This document shows positions 1-9,115 of a stretch of 20,039 nucleotides of DNA, one piece after another. The DNA is from Priapulus caudatus (lineage: Eukaryota > Priapulida > Priapulimorpha > Priapulimorphida > Priapulidae). A program made the translations under genes and the position numbers. The DNA is taken from NCBI RefSeq assembly GCF_000485595.1, contig NW_014577122.1:474134-494172 (forward strand), given 5' to 3'. Every line of letters begins with the position of its first letter. Position 1 is the stretch's first letter. Under the pieces are notes generated by a model, which saw nothing but the letters and a program-made list of their open reading frames with translations, did no database searches and was not told the DNA's origin.

Positions 1-424
1 ACTCGAAAAACAGAACGAAAACAAAACAAGCGCCCCCTATTTTCAGGCAAATCTTTACCTTTTTTGTTGTTGTCTTTTTTAAGACCGAACAAACGGTTTT
101 CAACCGAGTATAGTTTAGAACCCGTCCCGTGTATTCATCGATCTCTTCTGTGAATTTGGCGCTATTTGATCCAAACTGACGGAGCCTTGTTGATAACATA
201 CAACATTCGCCGAATTATAGTAAGATGCGTCTACATCCAACACTTTCAGTAAAAAGCGGATTGTTCGACAAACGCTCCCAACTCTCGCGTTCAATAAACG
301 CTCTCAAAACGAATTATAATAAGAATAATAAATTCATGACAACATGAAGACAAAGTAGAAGAACTAGAGCGAAGAAGAGAACAAGTAACGGGGAAAAAAC
401 GACGCTGAGAACCACTACCAACAC
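1..424. other. No gene recognised
   Basis: AT-leaning unique sequence with an A-rich start and a purine-rich stretch (about 330-420) running into the CAG/TAG array. No coding, RNA or repeat signature was recognised. Confidence 0.6.
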
Positions 425-580
425 TAGCAGCAGCAGCAGTAGCAGCAGCAGCAGCAGCGCAGCAGCAGCAGCAGCAGTAGCAGTAGCAGTAGTAGTAGTA
501 GGAGTAGTAGCAGCCAGCAGCAGCAGCAGTAGCAGTAGTATGTAGTAGTAGTAAGCAGCAGCAGCAGTAGTAGTAGCGAT

Positions 581-618
<38 letters not shown>

Positions 619-1086
619 CAGCAGCAGCAGTAGTAGCAGTAGCAGTAGTAGTAGCAGTAGCAGTAGCAGTAGCAGTAGCAGTAGCAGCAGCAGCGAGCAG
701 CAGCAGCAGCAGCAGTACAGCAGCAGCAGTAGTAGCAGCAGCAGTCAGTAGTAGCAGTTAGCAGTAAGCAGTAGCAGTAGCAGTAGCAGTAGCAGTAGCA
801 GTAGCAGTAGCAGTAGCGAGTAGCAGTAGCAGTAGCAGTAGCCAGTAAGCAGTAGAGCAGTAGCATATGCAGTAGCAGTAGCAGCACTAGCCAGTAGCGA
901 ATAGCAGAGCAGCGCAGCAGCAGTAGCAGCAGCAGCAGGCAGTAGTAGCAGTAGCGAGTAGTAGTAGCGTAGCAGCAACAGCAGCAGTAGCGAGCAGCGA
1001 GCAGTAGCAGCAGCAGCAGCAGTAGTAGCAGTAGCAGTAAGTAGTAGCAGTAGCAGTAGCAGTAGTAGTTGCAGCCGCAGCAGCAG
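425..1086 (+). repeat. Imperfect CAG/TAG trinucleotide array (660 bp)
   Basis: Almost every triplet is AGC/CAG or AGT/TAG. There are stretches of pure CAG (for example near 588-612) and stretches of alternating CAG-TAG hexamers (about 655-690 and 775-815). Occasional extra or missing single bases shift the triplet phase. TAG stops and phase breaks rule out a long glutamine-coding frame on the + strand. The 294-codon minus-strand frame across it (291-1175) is Leu/Cys/Tyr/Ala low-complexity translation. Confidence 0.97.
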
Positions 1087-1524
1087 TGGAAGGCGTCAGA
1101 TGAAGCGGTGCACATTTCAGCACACGCGAGAGCACAGCACATTGTTAATAATGCGTGGCATACATATTTATACAAAATAATTAGGACTAGTGGCCTTCAA
1201 GTTGTAACAAGAACATCGCCTTGTCTCAGCCAGCTACTCGGTATTGTCTTACAGGTGTGGTGTAGGCTGGAGAAGTGTAGCAGAGATGCTGAGCATTGAT
1301 TCTATGTCCGTCATCCCCTCTCATATCAACATGCCCCGTGCGCTGCCGCCACGGCTAGCGTCACTGAGCGATGCCGCAATTTAATTAAAATCACATTTAG
1401 AAAACATAAATGAACTGCAATGAAGCTCGCAGCTGTTTAGTGCATACGCAATTCCCACACGAGAGTGTCGCGCTGAAGCGAACGTGCTCCTACACCGCCG
1501 CCCCAAGGCGCTGCGCGGCGCATG
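1087..1524. other. No gene recognised
   Basis: Mixed-composition unique sequence between two microsatellites. Only short open frames with no recognisable domain are present. Confidence 0.55.
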
Positions 1525-1658
1525 TACGCACCACACGCACGCATGCACACACGCACACACTCGCGCACTTCACGCACGCACGCATACTTATGCACGCACG
1601 CACTCACTGGCACGCACGCGCGGCACGACTCACGCGAGCACGCACGCACGCACGCACT
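1525..1658 (+). repeat. CACG tetranucleotide array
   Basis: Degenerate CACG/CACA units, with the purest run at about 1637-1656. Translations are His-Ala-Arg-Thr repeats in all + frames, which explains the short open frames here. Confidence 0.93.
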
Positions 1659-2420
1659 GTCTATAAACAATGTCAGTGGAAATTAAGGCATGAAGCTGGT
1701 TATGATGCGCTCACATTAAAACACGCTGAATGTTCGTATTACATTCGGCGCAAATATACGCAATATTACGACAATATTACGTAATTTCGGCGGCAATATA
1801 GGACGGGTGGGAGGGGCCCACCGATCGCTAACACACGGAAATAGAAGAGAGTGGTGAACGTTAATTGATGCCAACGAAGCTCCCTCGTAGACTGAGCGTA
1901 GATATCAATCCAGAAACATCACATCTGACTCTTTCACGCTAGGGTTAATGCACTTACAGCAATTTACAATTATTAATCGGAATCCTTATTATACGCGCAC
2001 GCATGCCCTAATTTTCGTGATCGTTAGCAAATGCACATATTGTGTGCTGTGTCATCATGTTGTATATCATCGCTGCGCAGGTGTATTTTGCCACCTCGCT
2101 AGATGATATCTTCTAGAGTCTTCTCTTAATTGTAGATTGTACATGATTTCACGCGAATATTGCGGAGGTATTACCTTGATATTCCCTCGCCACAATGACT
2201 GTCTAATCACCTCGCTATGAGGTCTAATAGAGGGCTTAATGTCAGCGTGCATCTTACGGCAACACCTCGTTAGCTGAGAGTAGCTGCCGCCACCGATGCC
2301 ATCGTTACCGAGTCCGTGATGGCGGTAGAATTACTTTACTGAACCTCCTTCCCTATACGCCGCCACCGACATCTGTGTTTCCCCTCACTCTCTCATTTCT
2401 CCATCCCCCGTGTCTCAACA
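1659..2420. other. No gene recognised; three scattered copies of a short CACCTCG motif
   Basis: Unique sequence. CACCTCG followed by CTA or TTA recurs at about 2093, 2209 and 2265. This may be a decayed short repeat or chance. No coding signature. Confidence 0.5.
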
Positions 2421-2529
2421 CCCTCTCTCTCACGCGCGCTCTCTCTCCCTCGCTATCTCTATATCTCTCTCGCACGCGCGCTCTCTCTCCCTCTCTCTCT
2501 CTCTGTCTCTTTCTCGCTCTCTAACCCTT

Positions 2530-2563
<34 letters not shown>

Positions 2564-2643
2564 ATCCCCCCTGCTCTCTCTCCCTCTCTCCCCCCCTCTC
2601 TCTCTCTCCCTCTCTCTCTTTATAATATATATTATATATATAA
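2421..2643 (+). repeat. CT-rich microsatellite ending in a TA run
   Basis: Mostly CT dinucleotides with inserted CACGCGCG, CCC and TATC variants. A subunit of CACGCGCG plus CTCTCTCTCCCTC occurs twice (about 2431-2453 and 2471-2494). It ends in an AT stretch at 2621-2643. The Arg-Glu and Ser-Leu open frames on either strand are artefacts of the repeat. Confidence 0.95.
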
Positions 2644-2675
2644 ATCCTCTCACTCAAACTTTGGAAACTAAGTAA

Positions 2676-2691
2676 ATAAAAAGAAGAGGTA
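2676..2691 (+). repeat. Target-site duplication, left copy
   Basis: Sixteen bases identical to 3144-3159, directly against the outer end of the left inverted-repeat arm. Confidence 0.8.
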
Positions 2692-3143
2692 GGAGATATA
2701 GCTTTGAACGTCACATATGGTTCATAGGGTTTTACTATGCTGGTGGCTCATCTTGCCTGAGCTTTCAAACAGTGGCTATCCCTGTGAGGAATGGTCTTGT
2801 CTGTTGACAAGAATGCCACCTGTTGGCGGCAGGAGTAAGATAATATAGGATATTATATAATATAGGATAATATAGTATATGTGTGCATATATATAGTGTG
2901 TATATATGTGTGTATATATATACGTGTATATATATAGGATAATATATATAGTGTGTATGATATAATATAGGATATAATATAGGATCCTATATTATCTTAC
3001 TCCTGCCGCCAACAGGTGGCATTCTTGTCAACAGACAAGACCATTCCTCACAGGGATAGCCACTGTTTGAAAGCTCAGGCAAGCTGAGCCACCAGCATAG
3101 TAAAACGCTATGAACCATGTGTGACGTTCAAAGCTATATCTCC
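2692..3143. mobile_element. Non-autonomous fold-back (MITE-like) element, 452 bp, with about 160-bp terminal inverted repeats
   Basis: The arms 2692-2851 and 2984-3143 are inverted repeats with only three mismatches that I can count over 160 bases, so the insertion is fairly recent. The outermost bases are GGAGATATAGC and their complement. Exact 16-bp direct copies, ATAAAAAGAAGAGGTA, abut both ends (2676-2691 and 3144-3159) and are the likely target-site duplication. The 132-bp centre is an AT-rich run of TATA/GTGTATA motifs. There is no open frame, so movement would need a protein supplied by another element. A 16-bp duplication is longer than the 2-10 bp usual for the cut-and-paste DNA transposon families I know, so the superfamily is left open. 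Confidence 0.85.
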
Positions 3144-3159
3144 ATAAAAAGAAGAGGTA
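3144..3159 (+). repeat. Target-site duplication, right copy
   Basis: Sixteen bases identical to 2676-2691, directly against the outer end of the right arm. Identity stops at the next base on both sides. Confidence 0.8.
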
Positions 3160-3288
3160 TGGAAACAAAGTAAAGTTTGAGTGTGAGGTGGATGGCCAAC
3201 GCTAATTTAGATGTAATTTTTATCGAGTTGCACGTAATATATCATCGGTAAAATTAGGCAAGCACATGTTTTGGAGTGTCATACTCCT

Positions 3289-3308
3289 CCTATATTATCT
3301 TACTCCTG
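3289..3308 (+). repeat. Fragment of the same fold-back family
   Basis: Twenty bases identical to 2986-3005, the inner part of the right arm of the nearby element. This suggests a second, mostly lost copy or a local rearrangement. Confidence 0.6.
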
Positions 3309-3508
3309 ATAATACCGGTGTGCGTGCGAACTACGCGTGTACAATTTCTGTATTAGTGTTGTAATATCAACATGAAGATTACGAAGTTAAGAAGACGTGT
3401 GTTGCAGATAATACCGGTATATATGCGTCTGTGCGTGCGAACTACGCGTGTACAATTTCTATCACTAATCCGGCCACTAGGTAGTGTTGTAATACCAACG
3501 TGAAGATT
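3308..3508 (+). repeat. Spaced direct duplication (copies 3308-3380 and 3407-3508)
   Basis: Both copies share, in order, GATAATACCGGT, then GTGCGTGCGAACTACGCG plus TGTACAATTTCT, then TAGTGTTGTAATA(T/C)CAAC(A/G)TGAAGATT. The second copy is longer by two inserts (about 3419-3430 and 3461-3481). A further TAGTGTTGTAA lies near 3580. No coding potential. Confidence 0.85.
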
Positions 3509-5117
3509 CGGGTCACTGTAATAATTTGATTAGTATAGTGTGGTAAATGGTAACGAAATGGCGACGAAATGGTAAGGGGATAGTGTTGTAAATCACACAT
3601 ATATGCTGAGTGTTTGAATAGGTGCACACGCTATCCTCTGTCTTACCCAGTGTGATGATACGTACCTATAGCTCGTCATGACATTCTACAATGTCATTTT
3701 ATTCCATCACTCACAACGTTTAAGAAGACTCGAGTTGTCTTCTTGGAAGGGTTTTCCGCATGAGCCGTCCTCTGCGACCGATAGATGAATTCTCCTCTCT
3801 AGTTATCTGTGACTTATCGTGAGCAATAATTGCACAAGTGGGTTGTGGGTAAGCTAGTCAGGCAGGCGTGATGAGCTTAGCTGGCACTAGGTGATCGTGA
3901 GCGACAGGTAGGCTTAGTATGCGGGATGATTGCCCTTCATTACTGCTAGGCTTAACGCGTAAAAGTGGCGCGTCGTCGTCGCAGGTAAATACCGGTAACA
4001 ACTCACCAAGATGGACGTCAAAATTGTCTTAGTAGAATCTGCTTCGCGCATAACCGACGGCTGCTTGAAGCCTCTTTTTCTATGAATGCCTGTCCTCCTA
4101 ACAATGCCAGGTAGGGGCCAATGTAGGCATCCGAATATTAGCCTTATGTAGCTGTCAGGCATGCATCTCAGTCGTGTTTGGCACAGCTAATTCCTAGACT
4201 GCCCCTTAAAAATATAATTGTTGGGTGAAATCCGTCGCGGATTACTAAGAGGGGTCCAGCTCGACCTTGTTCATTCTGAGACTTAGTATTACCGCAGCCA
4301 CGTAATCTGACCAATTAGAAGACGATTCTGCCGAACATTTGTGTAGGTGGAGATGTTGGCAATTAGGTGAGAAGGCTTGATTAGGTGCGAGGAAGCGTTC
4401 TAATAATGCTGGTTTCCTGCACTGCCAACGATGAATAGAATAACGCCTCGCGCCACAGAATCTCTGTGCTGAATTTCTATTCCATTCCGGGTTTTACACT
4501 GCGCCGGTGAATAAGGAAGTAGTTAGGCTGCGTATGATGTTATCGTATATTAGCGCTACTGTTGATCTGTCAGCATCGACGAAAACTGTAGGGCTTCTAT
4601 CGATGGGTTTCTTACTTCGATTTCAACTATGGCCTTTGCGAGAAAAAAACATCAGTCTAATAGCTGATGAGCATTTCCTGCTCGAAGAGAGCTATAATTT
4701 ATTAGTTGTTTAGTTTGCGGTGATAGCATTATGCAAGCAGTATGTAGGCGTGGATATACGGATCTTTCTATTCATGAATGAAATCATTAATAACACTGGC
4801 GCACCTATATATTATGGGCACAAAGAGATCTGTGCTTAACTATATCGCGAGCAGGCGGTCGGCTCGTTTCGAACCAATGATTTTGCACATTTCGCGCGTT
4901 GGGTTTCCTCAGAACTACTTCGTCGCGTAGAGTTACGAGGCAGTTATTCAAATCAAGAGCGGTATCCGTGCGCTCGTAAAGCGTCGGGTTTCCACGGCGA
5001 CGGGCTATCAGCTCGCGAGCAGTCGACCGTGGTCATCGTCGTCATCGTCGTCACCGTCACCTGATGGTTTACGTGTATCATGAACGCAGACAAATACACG
5101 CTGTGCTGGTACCATCA
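3509..5117. other. No gene recognised
   Basis: About 1.6 kb of unique, mixed-composition sequence. The open frames here (minus 3914-4162, plus 4507-4713) are no longer than chance predicts, have no recognisable domain and lack convincing paired splice sites. Confidence 0.55.
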
Positions 5118-5492
5118 CCAGCAACAGCAGCAGTATAGCAACAGTAGCAGTACCAGCAGCAGCAGCAGCAGCAGCAGCAACAGCAGTAGCAGCAGCAGTG
5201 GCAGCAGTACCAACAGCTGCAGCAGTACCAACCATGGCACCAACAGCAGCAGCAGTACCACCACCACCAGAAGCAGCAACACCAGCAGCAACAGCCCTAG
5301 ATACAATAATGTAACCCAAACCCAAGAGGATAGAAGGAACCTCTATCCTCTTGGGTTTGGGTTACATTATTGTATCTACAACAGCCCTAACAGTAGCAGC
5401 ACTAACAGCAGCAGCAGCAGCAGCAACAACAGCAGCAACAACAGCAGCACTAACAGCAGCAGCAGCAACAGCACTAACAGCAGCAGTTACAG

Positions 5493-5524
<32 letters not shown>

Positions 5525-5747
5525 ACAACAGCAGCACTAACAGCTGCAGCAGCAGTATCACCACCACTAGCAGCAGCACTAACAGCAGCAACAGCAGTAC
5601 CACCACCAGCAGCAGCAGCAATACCAACAGCAGCAGCAGCGGCAGCAGTACTAACAGCAGCAGCAACAGCAACAGCAGCAGCAACAGCAGCACTAACAGC
5701 AGCAGCATCACCACCACCACCAGCATCAGCAGCAACAGCAGCAGCAC
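5118..5747 (+). repeat. Imperfect CAG/CAA/CAC trinucleotide array (630 bp)
   Basis: Mainly CAG with CAA, TAA and ACC triplets, interrupted at 5298-5378 by a hairpin. Phase changes and stops prevent a continuous poly-Gln frame. The long open frames (5080-5895 as Ser/Asn/Thr, 5351-5962 as Ala/Thr, and minus-strand Leu/Ala/Val frames) arise because a CAG/CAA/ACC array lacks stops in other phases. It is not treated as coding. Confidence 0.95.
5298..5378. repeat. 81-bp perfect hairpin inside the CAG array
   Basis: Arms 5298-5334 and 5342-5378 are exact reverse complements (37 bp each) with a 7-base loop. Exact 10-bp direct copies, CAACAGCCCT, flank it at 5289-5298 and 5379-5388; the left copy shares one base with the arm. 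It could be a tiny palindromic insertion with a target duplication, or an inverted duplication made by template switching. Confidence 0.9.
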
Positions 5748-5836
5748 TATACTTCTCGTCGTTCTCACGCAATCTTTTATTGCCGTCCGTCTACACGACA
5801 CTAATCCTACACTCGCTCGGTATTCCGATAAGCTTC

Positions 5837-5860
5837 GCTGCTGCTGCTGCTGCTGCTGCT
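5837..5860 (+). repeat. (GCT)8 run, opposite sense to the CAG array
   Basis: Eight GCT triplets, followed by GG. As the reverse complement of AGC it can pair with any CAG stretch of the array ending about 90 bases upstream. Confidence 0.97.
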
Positions 5861-6725
5861 GGCCAGGGGGCTCGGACGATCACCGGATTGCGTAGCCATT
5901 ACTGCTCCAGCCTGATTGCCCCACAACGCTGTGTGTTCGTGCATTTTTACCGCGAGCACTAGACACAGAAGAGTACCCGCGCGTGCGTATGTGTGCAGTA
6001 CATCAGATGTACTCTACTGCGATGTGATCTCGTATTTATCTGTGCTCTGCATCGCATCGCATGCTCGCCCGCAGCGATCCGGCGTCTAATATCAGGCATG
6101 TTGGGTAAAGCAGTGCGCGCTTCTCTCGCTCATAGTCATTCATTCGCCCGCCCCGCCGTCTGTCTCCTCTCCGAAACCTCCGCACTTACACTAGCGACTC
6201 TTTAGGGACATTTACGCTTTAGGGACTCCCCAGGGAGGTTTAATAATGGGATGACGGCCGGACAGAAGCAAGGGTGACGATGCCGACAACTCAACTCATT
6301 GCTGATTACAAATCACGCGCGGGCGGAAGGCGTTGTAAATTAGCCGCCTCAACATTTCCCACGCCTCCTTTGAAGCGATATCCTGCCGGCCTAAAGGGCG
6401 TTTTCTGCGTCGGCTTTTATTAATAGCCGAGCGACTTGTCGGTGAAGGTAGTTAGCTGGATGATTGTCGCGCGACACTCGGCTCGGCTTCAATAGAGCTT
6501 TCGATTTACCAGCTGCTATTTCCGTCAACTAATATTTACGCTCTCTGTGAATTATGTTTTCAAATTTACGATGGCTGTACATTAGTTAATGAAGATAGGG
6601 TTTAGCGAACCAAAAGCGTATAAAAACGACTGCTTTGAAGGTAGATAAATCATTCGCTTCTACCCTTTGGTCTTTATTTGTAATGAAAATATCGCGAAGA
6701 GATCACAGAGTACATAACTAGAAAC
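5861..6725. other. No gene recognised
   Basis: Unique sequence. A 70-codon + frame at 5993-6205 has no recognisable features and is within chance expectation. Confidence 0.55.
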
Positions 6726-6895
6726 GTATCCCCCGTGATCTAGTATGAATGGAATATCTGTGTAAGGGCGTAGAAGGCAGGTAAAGTTAAATAAGTGACA
6801 AAGACAAAGGTTTGTTAGACAACTGGTATGCCTCAGATGCGCAAGTATATGGAATCTGGTTACCCTAGGAGGCCGAAGAGGAAATGTAAGTCGAC

Positions 6896-7074
6896 GGTCA
6901 AGGTCAAACTAAGGTCAAGGGAAGTGGTGGTTTTGGTATGCGACAGACTTTCTCCCCAAGATGTGTAAGCATATCAAGTTTGGTCGCGCTAGGTCAATTA
7001 GGGGCTGAGTTAGAGAGCGGAAGGGAAATATGATCAAGGTCAAGGTAAAGGTGAAATAAAGGTCGCAGTGACCT
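6896..7074 (+). promoter_or_regulatory. Cluster of AGGTCA nuclear-receptor half-sites (candidate)
   Basis: TCAAGGTCA occurs at 6898-6906 and 7034-7042, AAGGTCA at 6911-6917, AGGTCA at 6992-6997, and AGGTCGCAGTGACCT at 7060-7074. The last is one base off the palindromic AGGTCA-n3-TGACCT site. Motif matches only; they sit in repetitive DNA and may have no function. Confidence 0.35.
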
Positions 7075-7602
7075 GGTGGCCAGTTTTTACCCGATGTCGG
7101 ATCGTCTTCAAATTTGGCATGAAGGTGCGTTATGGTAAAGCGAAGACGCCAATCGTTTTTGGTGTGGGCGGAGTCATCGTTGCCATTTAACATGGTAACA
7201 ACATTTTTTGTGGAAATATTCTAGAACCGTAAGCCTGTCTGTTTTTACCCGATTGTCATGGAATTTGGGACACAGGGCCGATATACATGTCCTATATATA
7301 TATAATATAATAATATTAATATATATGTATATATATATATATTGATGACAATCATAAAATAAGTAAATATAAATTTAAATACAAATTTTAATACAAATAT
7401 TAAATTTCATGACAATCGGCTAAAAACTGGAGAAGTTACAGGTTCTAGAATATTTCCACAAAAAATGTTGTTACCATGGCAACGATGACTCCGCCCACAC
7501 CAAAAGAGATTGGCGTCTTCGCTTTGAGATAAGGCACCTTCATGCGAAATTTGAAGATGATCCGAGAAGAACTGCAGCCGGTAGAGCGTTCACAAGGAAA
7601 TC

Positions 7603-7626
7603 TCTGCGGCGGCGGCGGCGGCGGCG
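7603..7626 (+). repeat. Short GGC run
   Basis: Seven or so consecutive CGG/GGC triplets, between the fold-back core and the terminal hairpin. A shorter CGG run lies at about 8041-8056. Confidence 0.9.
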
Positions 7627-7645
7627 CGACGATGCCAAACCCATA

Positions 7646-7675
7646 GTATCCCCACGAACTTCGTTCGGGGGATAC
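7646..7675. repeat. 30-nt hairpin, possible end of the interspersed repeat
   Basis: GTATCCCC plus CGAA (one bulged A at 7654) pairs with TTCGGGGGATAC across a CTTCG loop, giving a 12-bp stem. Confidence 0.75.
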
Positions 7676-8424
7676 AATTAAAACCGCTAGTTAGATTAAA
7701 AACATGATTAAACGATATATGTTTTAGCATCACATATTAAAATATCACATCGCCGTGATATTTGCGGACACACCCTTATGTATTCGTAACCTTTTACCAC
7801 TCTGTATGACACACGCAAAATCGTGAGAAAAGAAATGTCTTCTTCACGTTTCATCGTGTATTGACAATCCAGTTCAAAGCGAACAGTTCTCCGGTATAAA
7901 TGCTCAATTTAGACGATGCCCACTTCCCAGTGCGAGTGTGCTGCACCCTTGCGGCGAGACCAAGAGTTAGCGCAACCCTTCAGTAGACCATTGCAGCCCT
8001 GCAGCTGAAGACACGGCGCTTCCCGTTGCCATGGTAGCAGCGCGGCGGCGGCGGCGTCTGCGAGCGCTAAGTACGATGGATGAGAGTGGTGATGCTACTG
8101 CTACAGATAGCCGGGATAACAGCACGGCCGCCTCCGTAGCGGGTGAAGCCATTTGTCTTCACTGGCTTCCCATTACTGATAACCGCGAGCCGTGGAGCGC
8201 CGATCTGTATTAATAACGATCGTTGTCACTGTTCATCGTTTTGTCGCATTTATGAGCTTATCTGCCGCCGCCCACTTTGCATGAAGATCGAAATTAGAAA
8301 GAGGTGGGTTGTATAGCGCGGCTGGTTGTGGGGCGAGAGAGGAGTATGTGCGTAATTGCCTTGGCATGCGTGAAGCAGGTGCTACTGCTGCTGTTGCTGC
8401 ACGGGTGCGTGGGGGGGGGTCTTG
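7676..8424. other. No gene recognised; one weak short frame
   Basis: Unique sequence. A 60-codon + frame (8031-8213) starts at an ATG in a good animal context (GCCATGG) and is stop-free across a CGG run, but shows no known domain, and its length is unremarkable. It is listed only as a weak candidate micro-ORF. Confidence 0.4.
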
Positions 8425-8578
8425 GTGGATGGATGGATGGACGGACGGACGGTTGGATGGCTGGATAGATAGATTATAGATAAAGTAGATAGATAGATAG
8501 ATAGATAGATAGATGGATAGATAAATATATAAGGGATAGATAAGTAGGTGATGATAGGATGATAGAGATGGGTAGATC
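8425..8578 (+). repeat. GGAT/GGAC then GATA tetranucleotide array
   Basis: GGAT and GGAC units (8427-8460) pass into GATA units (purest at about 8487-8512) and decay into GATAA/GATGATAG variants. A run of nine G precedes it at 8411-8419. Minus-strand Tyr-Leu-Ser-Ile frames here are artefacts. Confidence 0.95.
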
Positions 8579-8880
8579 GGGTGGGACAGAGAGATGCGAG
8601 AGAGGTTGGGAAAGCCGACAAAGTCCCATTCCAGACGCCAAAGAAACACAGACATGTGGCGAAATGCCTTCTAGGATGTCGACTCGCGTTGCGCTGTAGC
8701 GTGTGTGAAAGTAGAACGAGAGTAGAACGTGAACATCGACTTCAGCACGCAATCAGTTTTCACGCGAAAACAACACAATTAAAAACCATCGCATTAACGT
8801 GCAAAAATCTCTGCTAGCTTAATTATAATTAATGCGGCAACGGACGAGGTAATAACCAGTGAACACGTGCGCGTGTGAGA
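8579..8880. other. No gene recognised
   Basis: Unique sequence between two microsatellite arrays, with only short unremarkable frames. Confidence 0.55.
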
Positions 8881-9115
8881 AGCAGCAGCAGCAGCAGTAG
8901 CAGTAACAACAACAACAACAGCAGCAGCAGCAGCAGCAGTAACAACAACGACAGCAGCAGCAGCAGCAGCAGCAGCAGTAGCAGCCGTAGTAACAAGAAC
9001 AACAGTAGCAACAGCAGCAGTAGCAGCCGTAGTAACAACAACAACAGTAGCAACAGCAGCAGCAGCAGTAACAACAACAACAGCAGTAACAGCCGTGGTA
9101 ACAACAACAACAGTA

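Larger units (their letters stand above)
2646..3188. repeat. Host mini inverted repeat split by the fold-back element
   Basis: Taking out the fold-back insertion and one copy of its target duplication leaves 75 bp. Its ends are inverted repeats matching at 16 of 17 bases: CCTCTCACTCAAACTTT at 2646-2662 against the complement of 3172-3188. The older, smaller palindromic element therefore appears to be the target into which the larger one jumped. Direct copies of GGAAAC(T/A)AAGTAAA sit at 2663-2676 and 3161-3174. Confidence 0.6.
6726..7675. mobile_element. Decayed interspersed repeat with fold-back core
   Basis: The core has arms 7098-7266 and 7402-7564 that are imperfect inverted repeats. A shared stretch (GGTGTGGGCGGAGTCATCG at left) is near identical; the left arm carries a 7-base extra (TTAACAT) in an otherwise shared GCCATGGTAAC. 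The 135-bp centre is AT-rich. Phrases such as TTTTTACCCGAT-GTC and CAAATTTGGCATGAAGG recur inside an arm. The left flank 6896-7074 is full of AAGGTCA. A 30-nt hairpin ends it at 7646-7675, and GTATCCCCC at 6726-6734 is the inverse of 7667-7675, so the outer limits are a guess. Similar phrases recur in interspersed repeats of marine invertebrates as I remember them. No intact transposase. Confidence 0.7.

Noticed and set aside
291-1175. 294-codon minus-strand frame rich in Leu, Cys, Tyr and Ala
   Set aside because: It is the translation of the CAG/TAG array. No domain, and overlapping frames are equally open.
4860-4885. Minus-strand GGTTCGAAA resembling a tRNA B box
   Set aside because: The bases after it do not fit the B-box consensus, there is no A box at a proper distance and no cloverleaf.
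5080-5962. Ser/Asn-rich 271-codon and Ala/Thr-rich 203-codon + frames, and matching minus frames
   Set aside because: The CAG/CAA array lacks stops in several phases at once. The frames cross the hairpin and flanks with no conserved segment or splice evidence.
6915-7193. 92-codon minus frame that looks protein-like
   Set aside because: It lies inside the interspersed repeat, partly in one fold-back arm. Such frames arise from repeat copies and there is no transposase motif.
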